Origin: Crocinitomicaceae bacterium
GTDB taxonomy: Bacteria; Bacteroidota; Bacteroidia; Flavobacteriales_D; Crocinitomicaceae
Reading direction: 5' to 3'
Assembly (NCBI GenBank): GCA_016708105.1
Contig: JADJGJ010000001.1
Span: 310,001 to 374,000, forward strand
DNA length: 64,000 bases
The notes under the pieces were generated by a model that was not told where the DNA came from, ran no database searches, and was given only the letters and a program-made list of their open reading frames with translations. Positions 9,016 through 18,706 of this stretch are shown here, in pieces. The position numbers were made by a program, and so were the translations under genes. How positions within the stretch are numbered: position 1 is the first letter of the stretch; every line of letters starts with the position of its first letter.

Positions 9016-10356
9016 ATGAGTAAAATTAGTTATACTGTTATTCTTGGCGCCGGTGAAAGTGGGGTAGGCGCAGCCTTGCTTGCAAAAGCAAAGGGTCATA
9101 CTGTTTTTCTGTCTGACTACGGAAAAATAAAACCGTCATACAAACAAGAGCTTGAAGAAAATGACCTGGAATTTGAAGAAGGAAAACACAGTGAAGATAA
9201 AATTCTGAATGCAGATTTGGTAATTAAAAGTCCTGGCATTCCTGAAAAAGCTCCCATCATAAAAAAATTGCGAGAGAAAAAAATTCCTGTGATTTCTGAA
9301 ATTGAATTTGCATCACGGTTTACTAATAAGAAAATGGTTTGTATCACGGGTTCAAATGGTAAAACCACCACCACCATGTTGGTTCATCACATCTTGAAAA
9401 AGGGAGGGAAAAAAGCTGAACTGGCAGGTAACGTTGGTAAATCATTGGCGCGTCAGGTCATTGATGATACGGCAGATGTTTATGTGATTGAACTCAGTTC
9501 ATTTCAGTTAGATGATATGTATGATTTCAAAGCTGACATTGCCATCCTGCTTAATATCACACCAGATCATCTTGACCGGTACAATTATGAAATGCAGAAT
9601 TATGTGGATTCTAAATTCCGCATTATTCAAAACATGACAAAAGGAGACTGGTTCATTTATAATGCAGATGATCCGGTTATTCTCACCGAAATGCAAAAAA
9701 GAAATATTGCCGCACAACTGGCACCATTCTCTATTGAAAAACAAGAGGGAATGATTGGATATGTAAACAACAACCAAATAAATATAAACCTTAAACCTGA
9801 ATTCACTATGTCAATCCACGACCTGTCCCTCAAAGGGAAACACAACACGCAAAACTCACTGGCAGCTGCAATTACCGGCCGTCTGTTAGAAATCAGAAAT
9901 GAAAGTCTGATAGAGAGTTTGTCTGATTTTAAAAATGTTGAACACCGACTTGAATTTGTTGCTAAAATAAATGGTGTTGAGTTCATCAATGATTCAAAAG
10001 CAACCAATGTAAATTCTGTGTGGTATGCACTGGATTGTATGGATAAACCTTTGGTTTGGATTGTAGGTGGTGTTGACAAAGGCAATGATTATGACTCCTT
10101 GTTGCCCTTGGTAAAGGATAAAGTAAAAGCCATTGTTTGCTTAGGTACTGACAATGAAAAAATCAAATCTACTTTCAGCGGCTTGGTTGAACATATTGCT
10201 GAAGCTAAATCAGCTTATGAGGCGGTTGCTTTATCGTATCGCTTTGCAAAAAAAGACATGGCGGTTTTGCTCTCACCTGCCTGCGCAAGTTTTGATTTGT
10301 TTGAAAACTATGAAGACAGAGGAAAACAATTTAAAGCGGCTGTAAGACAATTATAA
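9016..10356 (+). CDS. murD: UDP-N-acetylmuramoylalanine-D-glutamate ligase MurD
   Basis: 446 residues. N-terminal nucleotide-binding motif 'LGAGESGVGAALLAKAKG', central P-loop 'CITGSNGKTTTTMLVHHIL', then 'NITPDHLDRY', and the C-terminal domain with 'FINDSKATNVNSVWYAL' and 'LLSPACASFDLFENYEDRG'. These are MurD hallmarks. It ligates D-Glu to UDP-MurNAc-L-Ala in the cytoplasm. It lies 7 bp after mraY and 11 bp before ftsW, inside the same transcription unit. Confidence 0.96.
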   Translation: MSKISYTVILGAGESGVGAALLAKAKGHTVFLSDYGKIKPSYKQELEENDLEFEEGKHSEDKILNADLVIKSPGIPEKAPIIKKLREKKIPVISEIEFASRFTNKKMVCITGSNGKTTTTMLVHHILKKGGKKAELAGNVGKSLARQVIDDTADVYVIELSSFQLDDMYDFKADIAILLNITPDHLDRYNYEMQNYVDSKFRIIQNMTKGDWFIYNADDPVILTEMQKRNIAAQLAPFSIEKQEGMIGYVNNNQININLKPEFTMSIHDLSLKGKHNTQNSLAAAITGRLLEIRNESLIESLSDFKNVEHRLEFVAKINGVEFINDSKATNVNSVWYALDCMDKPLVWIVGGVDKGNDYDSLLPLVKDKVKAIVCLGTDNEKIKSTFSGLVEHIAEAKSAYEAVALSYRFAKKDMAVLLSPACASFDLFENYEDRGKQFKAAVRQL

Positions 10357-10367
10357 TTTATTTTGAC

Positions 10368-11543
10368 TTGAAAGATTTGTTCAAATATCTAGGCGGAGAT
10401 CGCAATATCTGGGTACTGGCAATTTTCCTTGGATTAATTTCCGTGGTGTCGGTTTTCAGTTTTATCCCCATTCTTGTAAAAGTGAAAGGGATGAGTTATG
10501 CTTATTTATTTTTCAAACATTTCTCCTTGTTATTGCTTGGTTTTGTGCTCATGTATGTGGTACATAAAATTCCGGTGAAAGTGTATTCAAGGCTTGCCCG
10601 GTTTTTGATGTATGTAGCAGTAATTCTGCTTGTGCTTACCATGTTGGTTGGTGAAAGTGTAAATGGAGCAGATCGTTGGTTGAAAATTCCTTTTGTTCCG
10701 TTTTCATTTCAGACATCTGATTTTGCAAAGCTTGCACTCATAGTTTATCTGGCAAGACAATTTACAAAACGCAAAGATGAGTTTGGTGATTTTAAAGTTG
10801 TGTTCAAACATATTTTATTACCAACCGGAATGATTATTTTACTCATTCTGCCATCTAATCTTTCAACCGCCGGACTTGTTGCAATGCTCGCTTTTGCTAT
10901 GATGATTCTTGCAAAATTTCCATGGAAATGGATTGGTTTATCTGTTGGTTCCATGGTGGCTGTTTTTCTCTTGTTGTTGTTGGTTGCAAAACTACAGCCT
11001 GAAGTATTACCGCGTGTTGAAACATGGCGCATGCGAATTGTGAGAATGTTTGGAGATGATGTAGAACAGAAAGAACAAATTCAAGTAAACAATGCGCTGG
11101 CCGCTATCAAAAATGGTGCAATCACGTGGAATGATCCATTGCCTGAAGGTCCGGGTAATGGTGTGCTTAAACATTATATTCCTGAAGCGTATGCAGATTT
11201 TTATTTTGCAGCGCTGATTGAAGAAGGCGGTTTGCCAACGGCTATACTTATTATAATTCTGTATCTGGCAATGTTTTTCAGGTTTATCAAAGCCGGATTA
11301 GGAGCAGAAGATTTGTATGGAACATACGTGGCACTAGGTATAGCAGTTATGCTGATGTCGCAGGCATTAATCAATATGATGGTAAGTACAAAATTAATGC
11401 CTGTCACCGGGCAAAATATGCCCCTGCTTTCAATGGGTGGTACATCATCATGGTTTACGTGCATTGCATTTGGAATGGTATTAAGCATCAGCCGGAATCA
11501 ATTTAAATCAACTAATCAAACCGAACCAAATGTCATTGAATAG
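10368..11543 (+). CDS. ftsW: FtsW, SEDS-family septal peptidoglycan polymerase
   Basis: 391 residues, about ten membrane helices, SEDS family. Conserved stretches include 'NGADRWLKIPFVPFSFQTSDFAKLALI', 'GPGNGVLKHYIPEAYADFYFAALIEEGG' and 'MPVTGQNMPLLSMGGTSSW'. FtsW polymerises glycan strands from lipid II and works with FtsI, encoded four genes upstream. The reading frame appears to start at TTG (10368), as no ATG lies nearby in frame. Its last 14 bases overlap murG. RodA is the alternative SEDS member, but the dcw position favours FtsW. Confidence 0.94.
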   Translation: MKDLFKYLGGDRNIWVLAIFLGLISVVSVFSFIPILVKVKGMSYAYLFFKHFSLLLLGFVLMYVVHKIPVKVYSRLARFLMYVAVILLVLTMLVGESVNGADRWLKIPFVPFSFQTSDFAKLALIVYLARQFTKRKDEFGDFKVVFKHILLPTGMIILLILPSNLSTAGLVAMLAFAMMILAKFPWKWIGLSVGSMVAVFLLLLLVAKLQPEVLPRVETWRMRIVRMFGDDVEQKEQIQVNNALAAIKNGAITWNDPLPEGPGNGVLKHYIPEAYADFYFAALIEEGGLPTAILIIILYLAMFFRFIKAGLGAEDLYGTYVALGIAVMLMSQALINMMVSTKLMPVTGQNMPLLSMGGTSSWFTCIAFGMVLSISRNQFKSTNQTEPNVIE

Positions 11544-12654
11544 AGTAATAATAAGCGGCGGAGGTACCGGTGGACATATTTTTCCGGCGGTGGCAATTGC
11601 CGATTGTATAAAGCAACATTACCCGGCTTGTGAAATTTTGTTTGTAGGTGCAGATGGAAAAATGGAGATGGAAAAAGTGCCACGCGCGGGTTATAAAATT
11701 GTCGGACTGCCTATTCGTGGATTACAAAGAAAATTAACCCTACAAAATCTTTCATTTCCATTTAAATTATGGAAAAGTTTGCGCATGGCTAAAAAAATAA
11801 TTCGTGAATTCAAACCGCAAATTGCCATTGGTGTTGGTGGTTATGCAAGTGCTGCAACATTAAGGGTGGCCGCTAAAATGGGAGTGCCTACTTTATTGCA
11901 AGAACAGAATTCGTATCCCGGAATAACGAATAAATGGCTGGCTGATAAAGCAAAAATAATTTGTGTTGCGTATGAAAATTTAGACAGATTTTTCCCAAAA
12001 GAAAAACTGGTCATGACAGGTAATCCCGTGCGCATGGAGATGGTGGCTATTGAAGGTAAAAAACAAAAAGCCATTTCTCATTTCCGTCTTGATCCGGCAA
12101 AAAAAACAGTGCTGGTGATTGGTGGTAGTTTGGGTGCACGCACAGTGAATGAAAGTGTTTTGCATAACATCTCAAATTTATTGGATCAAAATGTTCAGTT
12201 GATTTGGCAATGCGGAAAAGTATATGTTGAACAACTAAAAGCAGATTTAGAAAAATTGAAAGGAAAAACTGTTTTTTCAGATCAAGGCGGTCCGGTTTAT
12301 CTTTCGGATTTTGTTTTTGAAATGGATTTGGCTTATGCAGCGGCTGATCTGATAATTTCACGTGCGGGAGCTATCTCTGTCTCTGAAGTTTGCCTGGTTG
12401 GAAAGCCCGTAATTCTGGTCCCTTCACCAAATGTGGCTGAAGACCATCAGACAAAAAATGCTATGGCACTGGTGAATAAAAATGCAGCCATTTTAGTAAA
12501 AGATATTGAGGCGAAAGAAACGCTGATCAAAAAAGCGTTGGATCTTTTTGCTGATCAAAAATTGGCTGAGCAATTGGCTGAAAATATTAAAAAATTAGGA
12601 ATTGCAGATGCTCCCGTTCGCATTTTAAAAGAGATTGAAAAAATTATCAGATAA
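11530..12654 (+). CDS. murG: UDP-GlcNAc transferase MurG (lipid II synthase)
   Basis: 374 residues, GT-B glycosyltransferase. The N-terminal glycine-rich loop 'ISGGGTGGHIFPAVAIAD', 'GVGGYASAATLRVA', 'LLQEQNSYPGITNK' and the C-terminal 'IISRAGAISVSEVCLVGKPVILVPSPNVAEDHQTKNA' donor-site region are all present. It transfers GlcNAc to lipid I to make lipid II at the inner membrane. The start overlaps the end of ftsW by 14 bp. A 55-bp gap follows before murC. Confidence 0.96.
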   Translation: MSLNRVIISGGGTGGHIFPAVAIADCIKQHYPACEILFVGADGKMEMEKVPRAGYKIVGLPIRGLQRKLTLQNLSFPFKLWKSLRMAKKIIREFKPQIAIGVGGYASAATLRVAAKMGVPTLLQEQNSYPGITNKWLADKAKIICVAYENLDRFFPKEKLVMTGNPVRMEMVAIEGKKQKAISHFRLDPAKKTVLVIGGSLGARTVNESVLHNISNLLDQNVQLIWQCGKVYVEQLKADLEKLKGKTVFSDQGGPVYLSDFVFEMDLAYAAADLIISRAGAISVSEVCLVGKPVILVPSPNVAEDHQTKNAMALVNKNAAILVKDIEAKETLIKKALDLFADQKLAEQLAENIKKLGIADAPVRILKEIEKIIR

Positions 12655-12709
12655 AATTCAAAATTGGGAATTGCATATATATCATGCAAGCAGAGTAAAG
12701 AATTGAAAA

Positions 12710-14083
12710 ATGAAATTTGAAGAAATACATACAGTATATTTTGTCGGAATTGGCGGCATAGGTATGAGCGCTTTAGCTCGTTATTTCAAGTCGCAGAACA
12801 AACAAGTGAAAGGCTATGATAAAACACGCACTGACTTAACTGAACAGCTTACTGCTGAAGGTATTCAGGTGCATTATGATGATTGGGGTACTAAGGTTTT
12901 AGAGGGGTTGAATAAATTAAATACACTGGTTATTTATACTCCTGCAATTCCAAAAGATCATGGTGAATTATTGGCATTTGAACAAGAGAATTTTTATTTG
13001 ATCAAACGGGCAAAAGCACTCGGTATTATTTCAGGTGGCTTTGAAACATTCGCTGTTGCCGGTACGCATGGCAAAACTACAACCAGTACTTTACTTGCCT
13101 GGGTATTGAGTAATACTGAACTTGGTTGTAATGCTTTTGTTGGTGGTATTTCAGCCAATTTCCAGTCTAATACCATCATCAATGCTTCATCAAAAAGAGT
13201 AGTAGTAGAAGCTGATGAGTTTGACCGCTCATTTCTTCAGCTTGATCCATATTACACCATTGTCACAAACATGGATCCTGATCATTTGGATATTTATGGT
13301 GATGGTTCACATCTCTTGACTTCATTCAATGATTTTATGAATAGAACCAACGATGATGGATTACTGGTTCTAAATGTAAATCTAAAAGTAGATCAGTTTA
13401 TATTCACATCCTCGGTTGGGCGCATAACCTATGGTTTGCATAAGGATGCAGATTATTTTGCAACCAATATCCGATATGAACAAGGTAAGTTTTTATTTGA
13501 TATTCGTAAACCTGATCGTGCGGTAGTTGCCGCAATTGAACTTGGCATTCCGGGGGAACATAATTGTGAAAATGCAACGGCAGTTTTTGCCTTATGCAAT
13601 GAGTTAGGAATGCCTGAAAAAACTTTGCGCAATGCTCTGGCATCGTTTAAAGGTGTTCAGCGCAGATTTGATTTTCAGATTAGACGAGATGATATTGTAG
13701 TGATTGATGATTATGCGCATCATCCAACAGAGATTACAGCATTTTTAAGTGCGGTTAGAAAATTGTATCCTGATAAAAAAATCACGGCAGTTTTTCAACC
13801 ACATCTTTTTAGCAGAACAAGGGATTTTATGGATGGTTTTGCCTCATCATTGGCATTGGCTGATGAATTGTTTTTGCTGGATATTTATCCGGCTCGTGAG
13901 CTCCCAATACCAGGCATTACCAGTTCTGCATTGCTTGAAAAAGTGAACCTCAAAAACAAATGGATGAGCACGAAAGAAACCATTGTAAAAGATTTGAAAA
14001 AAGAACGACGAGAGGTTGTTGTCATTGTTGGTGCAGGTGATATTGATACTTGTGTAAAACCCATTACAGAAGCTTATATATAG
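12710..14083 (+). CDS. murC: UDP-N-acetylmuramate-L-alanine ligase MurC
   Basis: 457 residues. Motifs: 'FVGIGGIGMSALARYFKSQ' (nucleotide-binding), 'AVAGTHGKTTTSTLLAWVL' (ATP loop), 'EADEFDRSFLQL', 'NMDPDHLDIYGD' and 'VIDDYAHHPTEI'. It adds the first L-Ala of the stem peptide. The gap before it (55 bp after murG) is the largest inside murE-ftsQ, but the genes stay co-directional. It ends 3 bp before ftsQ. Confidence 0.96.
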   Translation: MKFEEIHTVYFVGIGGIGMSALARYFKSQNKQVKGYDKTRTDLTEQLTAEGIQVHYDDWGTKVLEGLNKLNTLVIYTPAIPKDHGELLAFEQENFYLIKRAKALGIISGGFETFAVAGTHGKTTTSTLLAWVLSNTELGCNAFVGGISANFQSNTIINASSKRVVVEADEFDRSFLQLDPYYTIVTNMDPDHLDIYGDGSHLLTSFNDFMNRTNDDGLLVLNVNLKVDQFIFTSSVGRITYGLHKDADYFATNIRYEQGKFLFDIRKPDRAVVAAIELGIPGEHNCENATAVFALCNELGMPEKTLRNALASFKGVQRRFDFQIRRDDIVVIDDYAHHPTEITAFLSAVRKLYPDKKITAVFQPHLFSRTRDFMDGFASSLALADELFLLDIYPARELPIPGITSSALLEKVNLKNKWMSTKETIVKDLKKERREVVVIVGAGDIDTCVKPITEAYI

Positions 14084-14086
14084 CCT

Positions 14087-14872
14087 ATGAAAAAGTGGAT
14101 TAGAAATATTTTGTGGTTTTGTTTTCTTGCAGCCGTCTGTGTGTTAATGGCATTTGCAAACCGCAGTCAATCAAGTCAGATTGTGGGTATGCCGCAAATA
14201 GAAATTGAGGTGTCTGACCACATGTTGCTCCTCACAAAAGATCAAGTAACTGAGCGCTTAACAAGTCGGAATCTTATTTCACCTGATCATAATTATAGTC
14301 AGCGTGATTTGGAAAAAATTGAAAAAGAAATTTCAAGTATGACTGAAGTGAGATCAGCAAAAGTGTACTCTTACGTGTCCGGTTCATGGGCTATAGATAT
14401 CTCATTGCGCAAACCCATTGCACGAATTTTTAACCTTGATTCATCAAGCTGTTATCTTGATTCAGATGGCCGATTGATGCCGCTTTCTGATACCTATACG
14501 GCACGCGTATTAACCGTAAACGGTTTCATCAATGAAAACAACTTTAGCAAAAATGTGGATGAGATAATCAACAATGACAGTTTGAAAACTATTGAAATTC
14601 TTGATGATTTGTACGCTATTTCGCAATATGTTTGTTCAGATGAGTTCTTTTCTGCGCAGATTACACATATATACGTTAATCAGTTCCGTGAATTTGAACT
14701 GATACCAAGAGTGGGTGATCAGCGAATACTTTTTGGAGATGCTGAACAGGTACAAGGTAAATTTAAAAAACTACGGTACTTCTACAGTGAAGGGCTGAGT
14801 CGCGCAGGTTGGGAGAACTATGATACCATCAACGTGATGTATAAAAATCAGGTGGTTTGTTCAAAAAGATAG
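14087..14872 (+). CDS. ftsQ: FtsQ/DivIB-type divisome protein
   Basis: 261 residues: a basic N-terminus, one membrane helix (about residues 6-23, 'NILWFCFLAAVCVLMAF'), a POTRA-like region, and a beta-rich extracytoplasmic domain containing the recognisable 'VRSAKVYSYVSGSWAIDISLRKPIARIF' pattern. FtsQ links early cytoplasmic and late periplasmic divisome parts and binds FtsL/FtsB. The position between murC and ftsA is canonical. Sequence conservation is weak, as usual for FtsQ in this phylum. Confidence 0.88.
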   Translation: MKKWIRNILWFCFLAAVCVLMAFANRSQSSQIVGMPQIEIEVSDHMLLLTKDQVTERLTSRNLISPDHNYSQRDLEKIEKEISSMTEVRSAKVYSYVSGSWAIDISLRKPIARIFNLDSSSCYLDSDGRLMPLSDTYTARVLTVNGFINENNFSKNVDEIINNDSLKTIEILDDLYAISQYVCSDEFFSAQITHIYVNQFREFELIPRVGDQRILFGDAEQVQGKFKKLRYFYSEGLSRAGWENYDTINVMYKNQVVCSKR

Positions 14873-14914
14873 TACATCTCGGAATAAGAACAAGAGAATA
14901 AAAAAAATAAAACT

Positions 14915-16234
14915 ATGTCAGAAATAGTAGTAGGATTAGATATAGGGACAACAAAAATTGCATGCATTGTAGGCAGACGCACGCAGCATGGAAAAATTGA
15001 AATTTTGTCTATTGGTAAGGCAGAAAGTGTTGGCGTAACACGAGGTGTTGTTTCCAATATTGAAAAAACTGTGCAGTCAATTAAAGCGGCTGTTGAAGAG
15101 GCACAATCCAAAGTGAAAGGTGAACTGAAAGTTCGTGTAGTAAATGTTGGTATTGCCGGACAGCACATCAATTCATTGCAACACCGTGGCATGCTTACCC
15201 GCCGTAGTTTAGACACTGAAATTTCACAAGCTGATATTGATGCTTTGATTGAGGATATGTACAAACTGGTTGTTCAGCCGGGTGAAGAAATTATCCATGT
15301 TTTGCCGCAAGAATATATTGTAGATCAAGAGCAAGGTATCAAAGATCCGATTGGTATGTCAGGCATGCGCCTGGAAGCAAATTTCCACATTATAACAGGT
15401 CACATTGCTGCAGCAAAAAACATTAAAAAATGTGTTGACAAGGCAGGTCTTGAAATTGATGAAATGATTCTTGAACCATTGGCATCTTCTGAAGCAGTAT
15501 TGAGTGAAGAGGAAAAAGAAGCCGGTGTGGTATTGGTTGATATTGGTGGTGGAACAACTGATATTGCCATTTTTCAGGATGGAATAATTCGTCACACAGC
15601 GGTGATTCCTTTTGGTGGTAACGTGATCACTGAAGACATAAAAGAAGGATGCACCATCATGAAAAGACATGCTGAACTGCTGAAAGTGAAATTTGGTTCT
15701 GCTCTTGCCAGTGAGTGCCAGCATAATGAAGTGGTTTGTATTCCGGGCTTGCGCGGACGTGAGCCAAAAGAAATTTCTGTGCGAAATCTTGCATCTATCA
15801 TTCAAGCGCGAATGGAAGAAATTATTGAGCACGTTTATTATGAAATAAAAAATTCAGGCTTTGAGAAAAAACTCATTGGTGGTATTGTTGTAACAGGCGG
15901 TGGTGCCCAAATGAATCACATTACACAGTTATTTGAATACATCACCGGAATGGATACGCGCATTGGTTACCCTAATGAACATCTTGCGCCTACAACCACT
16001 GCTGAAAATATTACCAGCCCAATGTTTGCAACCGGAATTGGATTAGTAGTTAAAGGATTTCAGGCAATGCAACGTGTTATGCCTGATGCCACAGAAGAGA
16101 AAAAAACAGAAGAAGAACAACAACAAAAACCCGCAAATAATAATACGGTGAAAACACATTCTACCAAAACCAAAGGTGGTTTCTTCGACAAAATTCTGTC
16201 AAAAAGCCGCACCTGGTTTGAAGAAGAAGATTAA
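14915..16234 (+). CDS. ftsA: FtsA, actin-like membrane anchor of the Z-ring
   Basis: 439 residues. Actin-fold ATPase motifs 'VVGLDIGTTKIACIVG' (phosphate 1), 'VVLVDIGGGTTDIAIFQDG' (phosphate 2) and 'GGIVVTGGGAQMNHI' (adenosine). After about residue 385 there is a Glu/Gln/Asn-rich linker and a terminal amphipathic stretch ('GGFFDKILSKSRTWFEE') that fits the FtsA membrane-targeting helix. FtsA tethers FtsZ filaments to the inner membrane. A 95-bp gap separates it from ftsZ. Confidence 0.96.
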   Translation: MSEIVVGLDIGTTKIACIVGRRTQHGKIEILSIGKAESVGVTRGVVSNIEKTVQSIKAAVEEAQSKVKGELKVRVVNVGIAGQHINSLQHRGMLTRRSLDTEISQADIDALIEDMYKLVVQPGEEIIHVLPQEYIVDQEQGIKDPIGMSGMRLEANFHIITGHIAAAKNIKKCVDKAGLEIDEMILEPLASSEAVLSEEEKEAGVVLVDIGGGTTDIAIFQDGIIRHTAVIPFGGNVITEDIKEGCTIMKRHAELLKVKFGSALASECQHNEVVCIPGLRGREPKEISVRNLASIIQARMEEIIEHVYYEIKNSGFEKKLIGGIVVTGGGAQMNHITQLFEYITGMDTRIGYPNEHLAPTTTAENITSPMFATGIGLVVKGFQAMQRVMPDATEEKKTEEEQQQKPANNNTVKTHSTKTKGGFFDKILSKSRTWFEEED

Positions 16235-16241
16235 AAAATCG

Positions 16242-16265
16242 TAGGGGCGAATCGAATTCACCCTA
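16242..16265. repeat. Short imperfect palindrome in the ftsA-ftsZ gap
   Basis: The arms TAGGGGCGAAT and ATTCACCCTA flank a 3-base centre. Similar GGGGCGAAT palindromes are scattered in many Bacteroidota genomes. It lies between ftsA and ftsZ and could be a small extragenic repeat or a weak attenuator; no poly-T tract follows. Confidence 0.4.
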
Positions 16266-16329
16266 ACGCAAAACGAAAACAATAATTAATAATAACAGTC
16301 CAATACATCAGGACATAAAAACGAAAGCT

Positions 16330-18003
16330 ATGGAATTTGATTTGCCAAAAGAACTGTCGTCAATTATAAAAGTAGTTGGCGTTGGAGGAGGAGGAAGCAA
16401 TGCCGTGAATCACATGTTCAATCAAGGCATTAAAGGAGTTGATTTTGTTGTATGCAATACTGATCAGCAGGCTCTGGATTTGAGTCCGGTTCCAATGAAA
16501 ATTCAGTTAGGCTCAAGCCTTACTGAAGGACGCGGTGCAGGCGCAATTCCTGAAATTGGAAAAAATGCCGCACTTGAAAATATTGATGACATTCGTCGGT
16601 TTTTATCTACTTCCACTAAAATGGTTTTCATCACGGCCGGTATGGGTGGTGGAACAGGAACAGGTGCTGCTCCGGTGATTGCAAAAGTTGCTCGTGAAAT
16701 GGATATTCTCACAGTTGGAATTGTGACCGTGCCTTTTGCTTTTGAAGGTAAAAAACGTAAACAACAAGCTGAAGAAGGTTTAGAGCAAATGCGTCAGAAC
16801 GTTGACACTTTGCTAGTGATCAACAATGACAGATTGCGTGAAATGTATGGTAATCTTTCACTAGGATCAGCTTTTGCACAAGCAGATAATGTATTGTCTA
16901 TTGCCGCAAAAGGAATTGCTGAAGTAATTTCTGTTACCGGTTTAATCAATGTTGATTTTAATGATGTGAATACGGTGATGAAAAGCAGCGGTGTTGCCAT
17001 CATGGGATCAGCAACAGCAGAAGGTGAACATCGTGCAATTGAAGCAGTGAAAAGTGCCCTTGCATCTCCATTGCTTAACGATAATGATATCCGCGGTGCT
17101 AAATATGTATTGCTGAATATCACCTATGGAAATAAAGAAATTCTGATGGATGAAATTGGAATCATCACAGATTATATTCAGGATGAAGCCGGCTCAACTG
17201 CTGATGTAATTTGGGGACATGGTTATGATGAAAGTTTGGGTGAATCAATCAACCTTACTCTTATTGCAACCGGTTTTAAATCAACTCCAATGACCGGTCT
17301 TGAAAAAGCACCTGAAAAAACAGTCATTAATCTTGAAGATTCAATTGCCAAACCTGTTGTTGCTCCGGTGACTTCGCCGGTGAGTGAAAGTATTACAGAC
17401 ATAGTATCTGATTCGGTATCAACTAATGATCAGGATTTGTTTTCAACTCAAAGCAATGTTTTTAAAGAAGATGAAGAAGAGCAACCATATATTAAGGTTA
17501 AAGAAGAAACACAGCCTGAAATTAACTGGAGCTTTCAATCAGAATCTGTTAAATCAAGCTCAGATGAATTGACATTTGAAACTGAGAAAGATAATTTTAG
17601 TTTGTCATCAGAACCATTTGATGCAAAAAAATCTGACGATGCTCCGATTGAAGAAAAGGAATCAGTTATTCGTCACATGCTTACTGATGACTTAGATGAG
17701 CGTGATGAAACCAATGAAAATCTTCAGACTAAACAACCTCTCTCATTAGATGAGCAGCAGAAAAGAACCAAAGAACGATTAGAGAGAATTCAGTCGTACA
17801 CATCAAAAATGAAAACCTCGTCAGGTCTTTCAGATCTTGAAAAAGAACCTGCATACAAAAGAAAGAATATTACCATTAATGATATTCCTCATTCATCAGA
17901 AGATCAGATGAGCAAGTTCACTTTATCAGAAGAAACTGAAGAGGGCAAACGCAAATTTGGTTTGAAAGAGAATAACTCTTTCCTGCATGACAATGTTGAT
18001 TAG
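16330..18003 (+). CDS. ftsZ: FtsZ, tubulin-like division GTPase
   Basis: 557 residues. The GTPase domain (about residues 8-320) carries 'VGVGGGGSNAVNHM', the tubulin signature 'GGGTGTGAAPVIAK' and 'NVDFNDVNTVM'. The remaining roughly 230 residues form a Glu/Ser/Thr/Lys-rich linker ending in 'ENNSFLHDNVD', a C-terminal peptide shape typical of Bacteroidota FtsZ, where it presumably binds FtsA. The long linker explains the length compared with about 380 residues in E. coli. It is the last gene of the cluster, followed by a terminator. Confidence 0.97.
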   Translation: MEFDLPKELSSIIKVVGVGGGGSNAVNHMFNQGIKGVDFVVCNTDQQALDLSPVPMKIQLGSSLTEGRGAGAIPEIGKNAALENIDDIRRFLSTSTKMVFITAGMGGGTGTGAAPVIAKVAREMDILTVGIVTVPFAFEGKKRKQQAEEGLEQMRQNVDTLLVINNDRLREMYGNLSLGSAFAQADNVLSIAAKGIAEVISVTGLINVDFNDVNTVMKSSGVAIMGSATAEGEHRAIEAVKSALASPLLNDNDIRGAKYVLLNITYGNKEILMDEIGIITDYIQDEAGSTADVIWGHGYDESLGESINLTLIATGFKSTPMTGLEKAPEKTVINLEDSIAKPVVAPVTSPVSESITDIVSDSVSTNDQDLFSTQSNVFKEDEEEQPYIKVKEETQPEINWSFQSESVKSSSDELTFETEKDNFSLSSEPFDAKKSDDAPIEEKESVIRHMLTDDLDERDETNENLQTKQPLSLDEQQKRTKERLERIQSYTSKMKTSSGLSDLEKEPAYKRKNITINDIPHSSEDQMSKFTLSEETEEGKRKFGLKENNSFLHDNVD

Positions 18004-18023
18004 GAAACAGTTTTTATATCAGA

Positions 18024-18055
18024 AAAACGTCTCTTAAGGGAGGCGTTTTTTTTTG
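18024..18055 (+). terminator. Rho-independent terminator after ftsZ
   Basis: Stem AACGTCTC / GGGAGGCGTT around a TTAA loop, directly followed by a run of nine T. It starts about 20 bp after the ftsZ stop and closes the dcw transcription unit. Confidence 0.85.
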
Positions 18056-18140
18056 GATATAATTAAAGAAATTACATTCGTTTTTTCAGAATAAAAACAC
18101 CTTGAAAGCGAATTTTACTAATAGATTTTTATATAGTACA

Positions 18141-18623
18141 TCAAGTCCTCTTCCAAACAATTGCCGGATGTGTAAGACCGGTAGCGTTTTCTGATGCATT
18201 ACCTGTTGCAGGTGATTGTTCTTCCACTAAAAATGTCCAGTCATTTTTAATGATGACTTTCATAAAACCGTAGGCTTCAAAATTTGTTGGATCATTTTCA
18301 TTGCGTATACGATGATAATATCCTTCACCAAATTTCAGGTTGAAGGGATTCATGATAAATTCTCCGTTGAATAATTTTGTACCTGACGGGCTGATAGCAG
18401 TGAATAATATGGAATGTTTTTTTACTTCACATTTCACGGTATAATTTGCCGTATCACTGCTGCTTTGCAAAAAAACATCAAACGTTGCGTGATGATATTT
18501 GTTGCGAAGAAATAACCAGAATCGTCCAAGTTGTGTTGCATAAAACAAACCAATTAGACATAATCCGATAAATACTCCGTAGAGCAAACTATCAAAAAAA
18601 TAACTACCTGCATTCACTGGCAT
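18141..18623 (-). CDS. Membrane-anchored protein of unknown function
   Basis: 160 residues. One membrane segment near the N-terminus ('LLYGVFIGLCLIGLFYA', about residues 13-29), then a soluble, beta-strand-rich domain of about 120 residues with no motif I recognise. The ATG at 18623 is the natural start. It lies 83 bp downstream of the response regulator gene on the same strand and may share its transcript. Function unknown. Confidence 0.65.
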   Translation of the reverse strand: MPVNAGSYFFDSLLYGVFIGLCLIGLFYATQLGRFWLFLRNKYHHATFDVFLQSSSDTANYTVKCEVKKHSILFTAISPSGTKLFNGEFIMNPFNLKFGEGYYHRIRNENDPTNFEAYGFMKVIIKNDWTFLVEEQSPATGNASENATGLTHPAIVWKRT

Positions 18624-18706
18624 AACCTTTCAATTAAATATGGTAGCCTTTTGATACGTAAGATTAGCAGGAAGGTTATGCGCCCTTTCTTAGACAGAGT
18701 TTGAAA

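Noticed and set aside
10368..11543. RodA instead of FtsW
   Set aside because: Both are SEDS proteins, but the position between murD and murG in the dcw cluster is that of ftsW.
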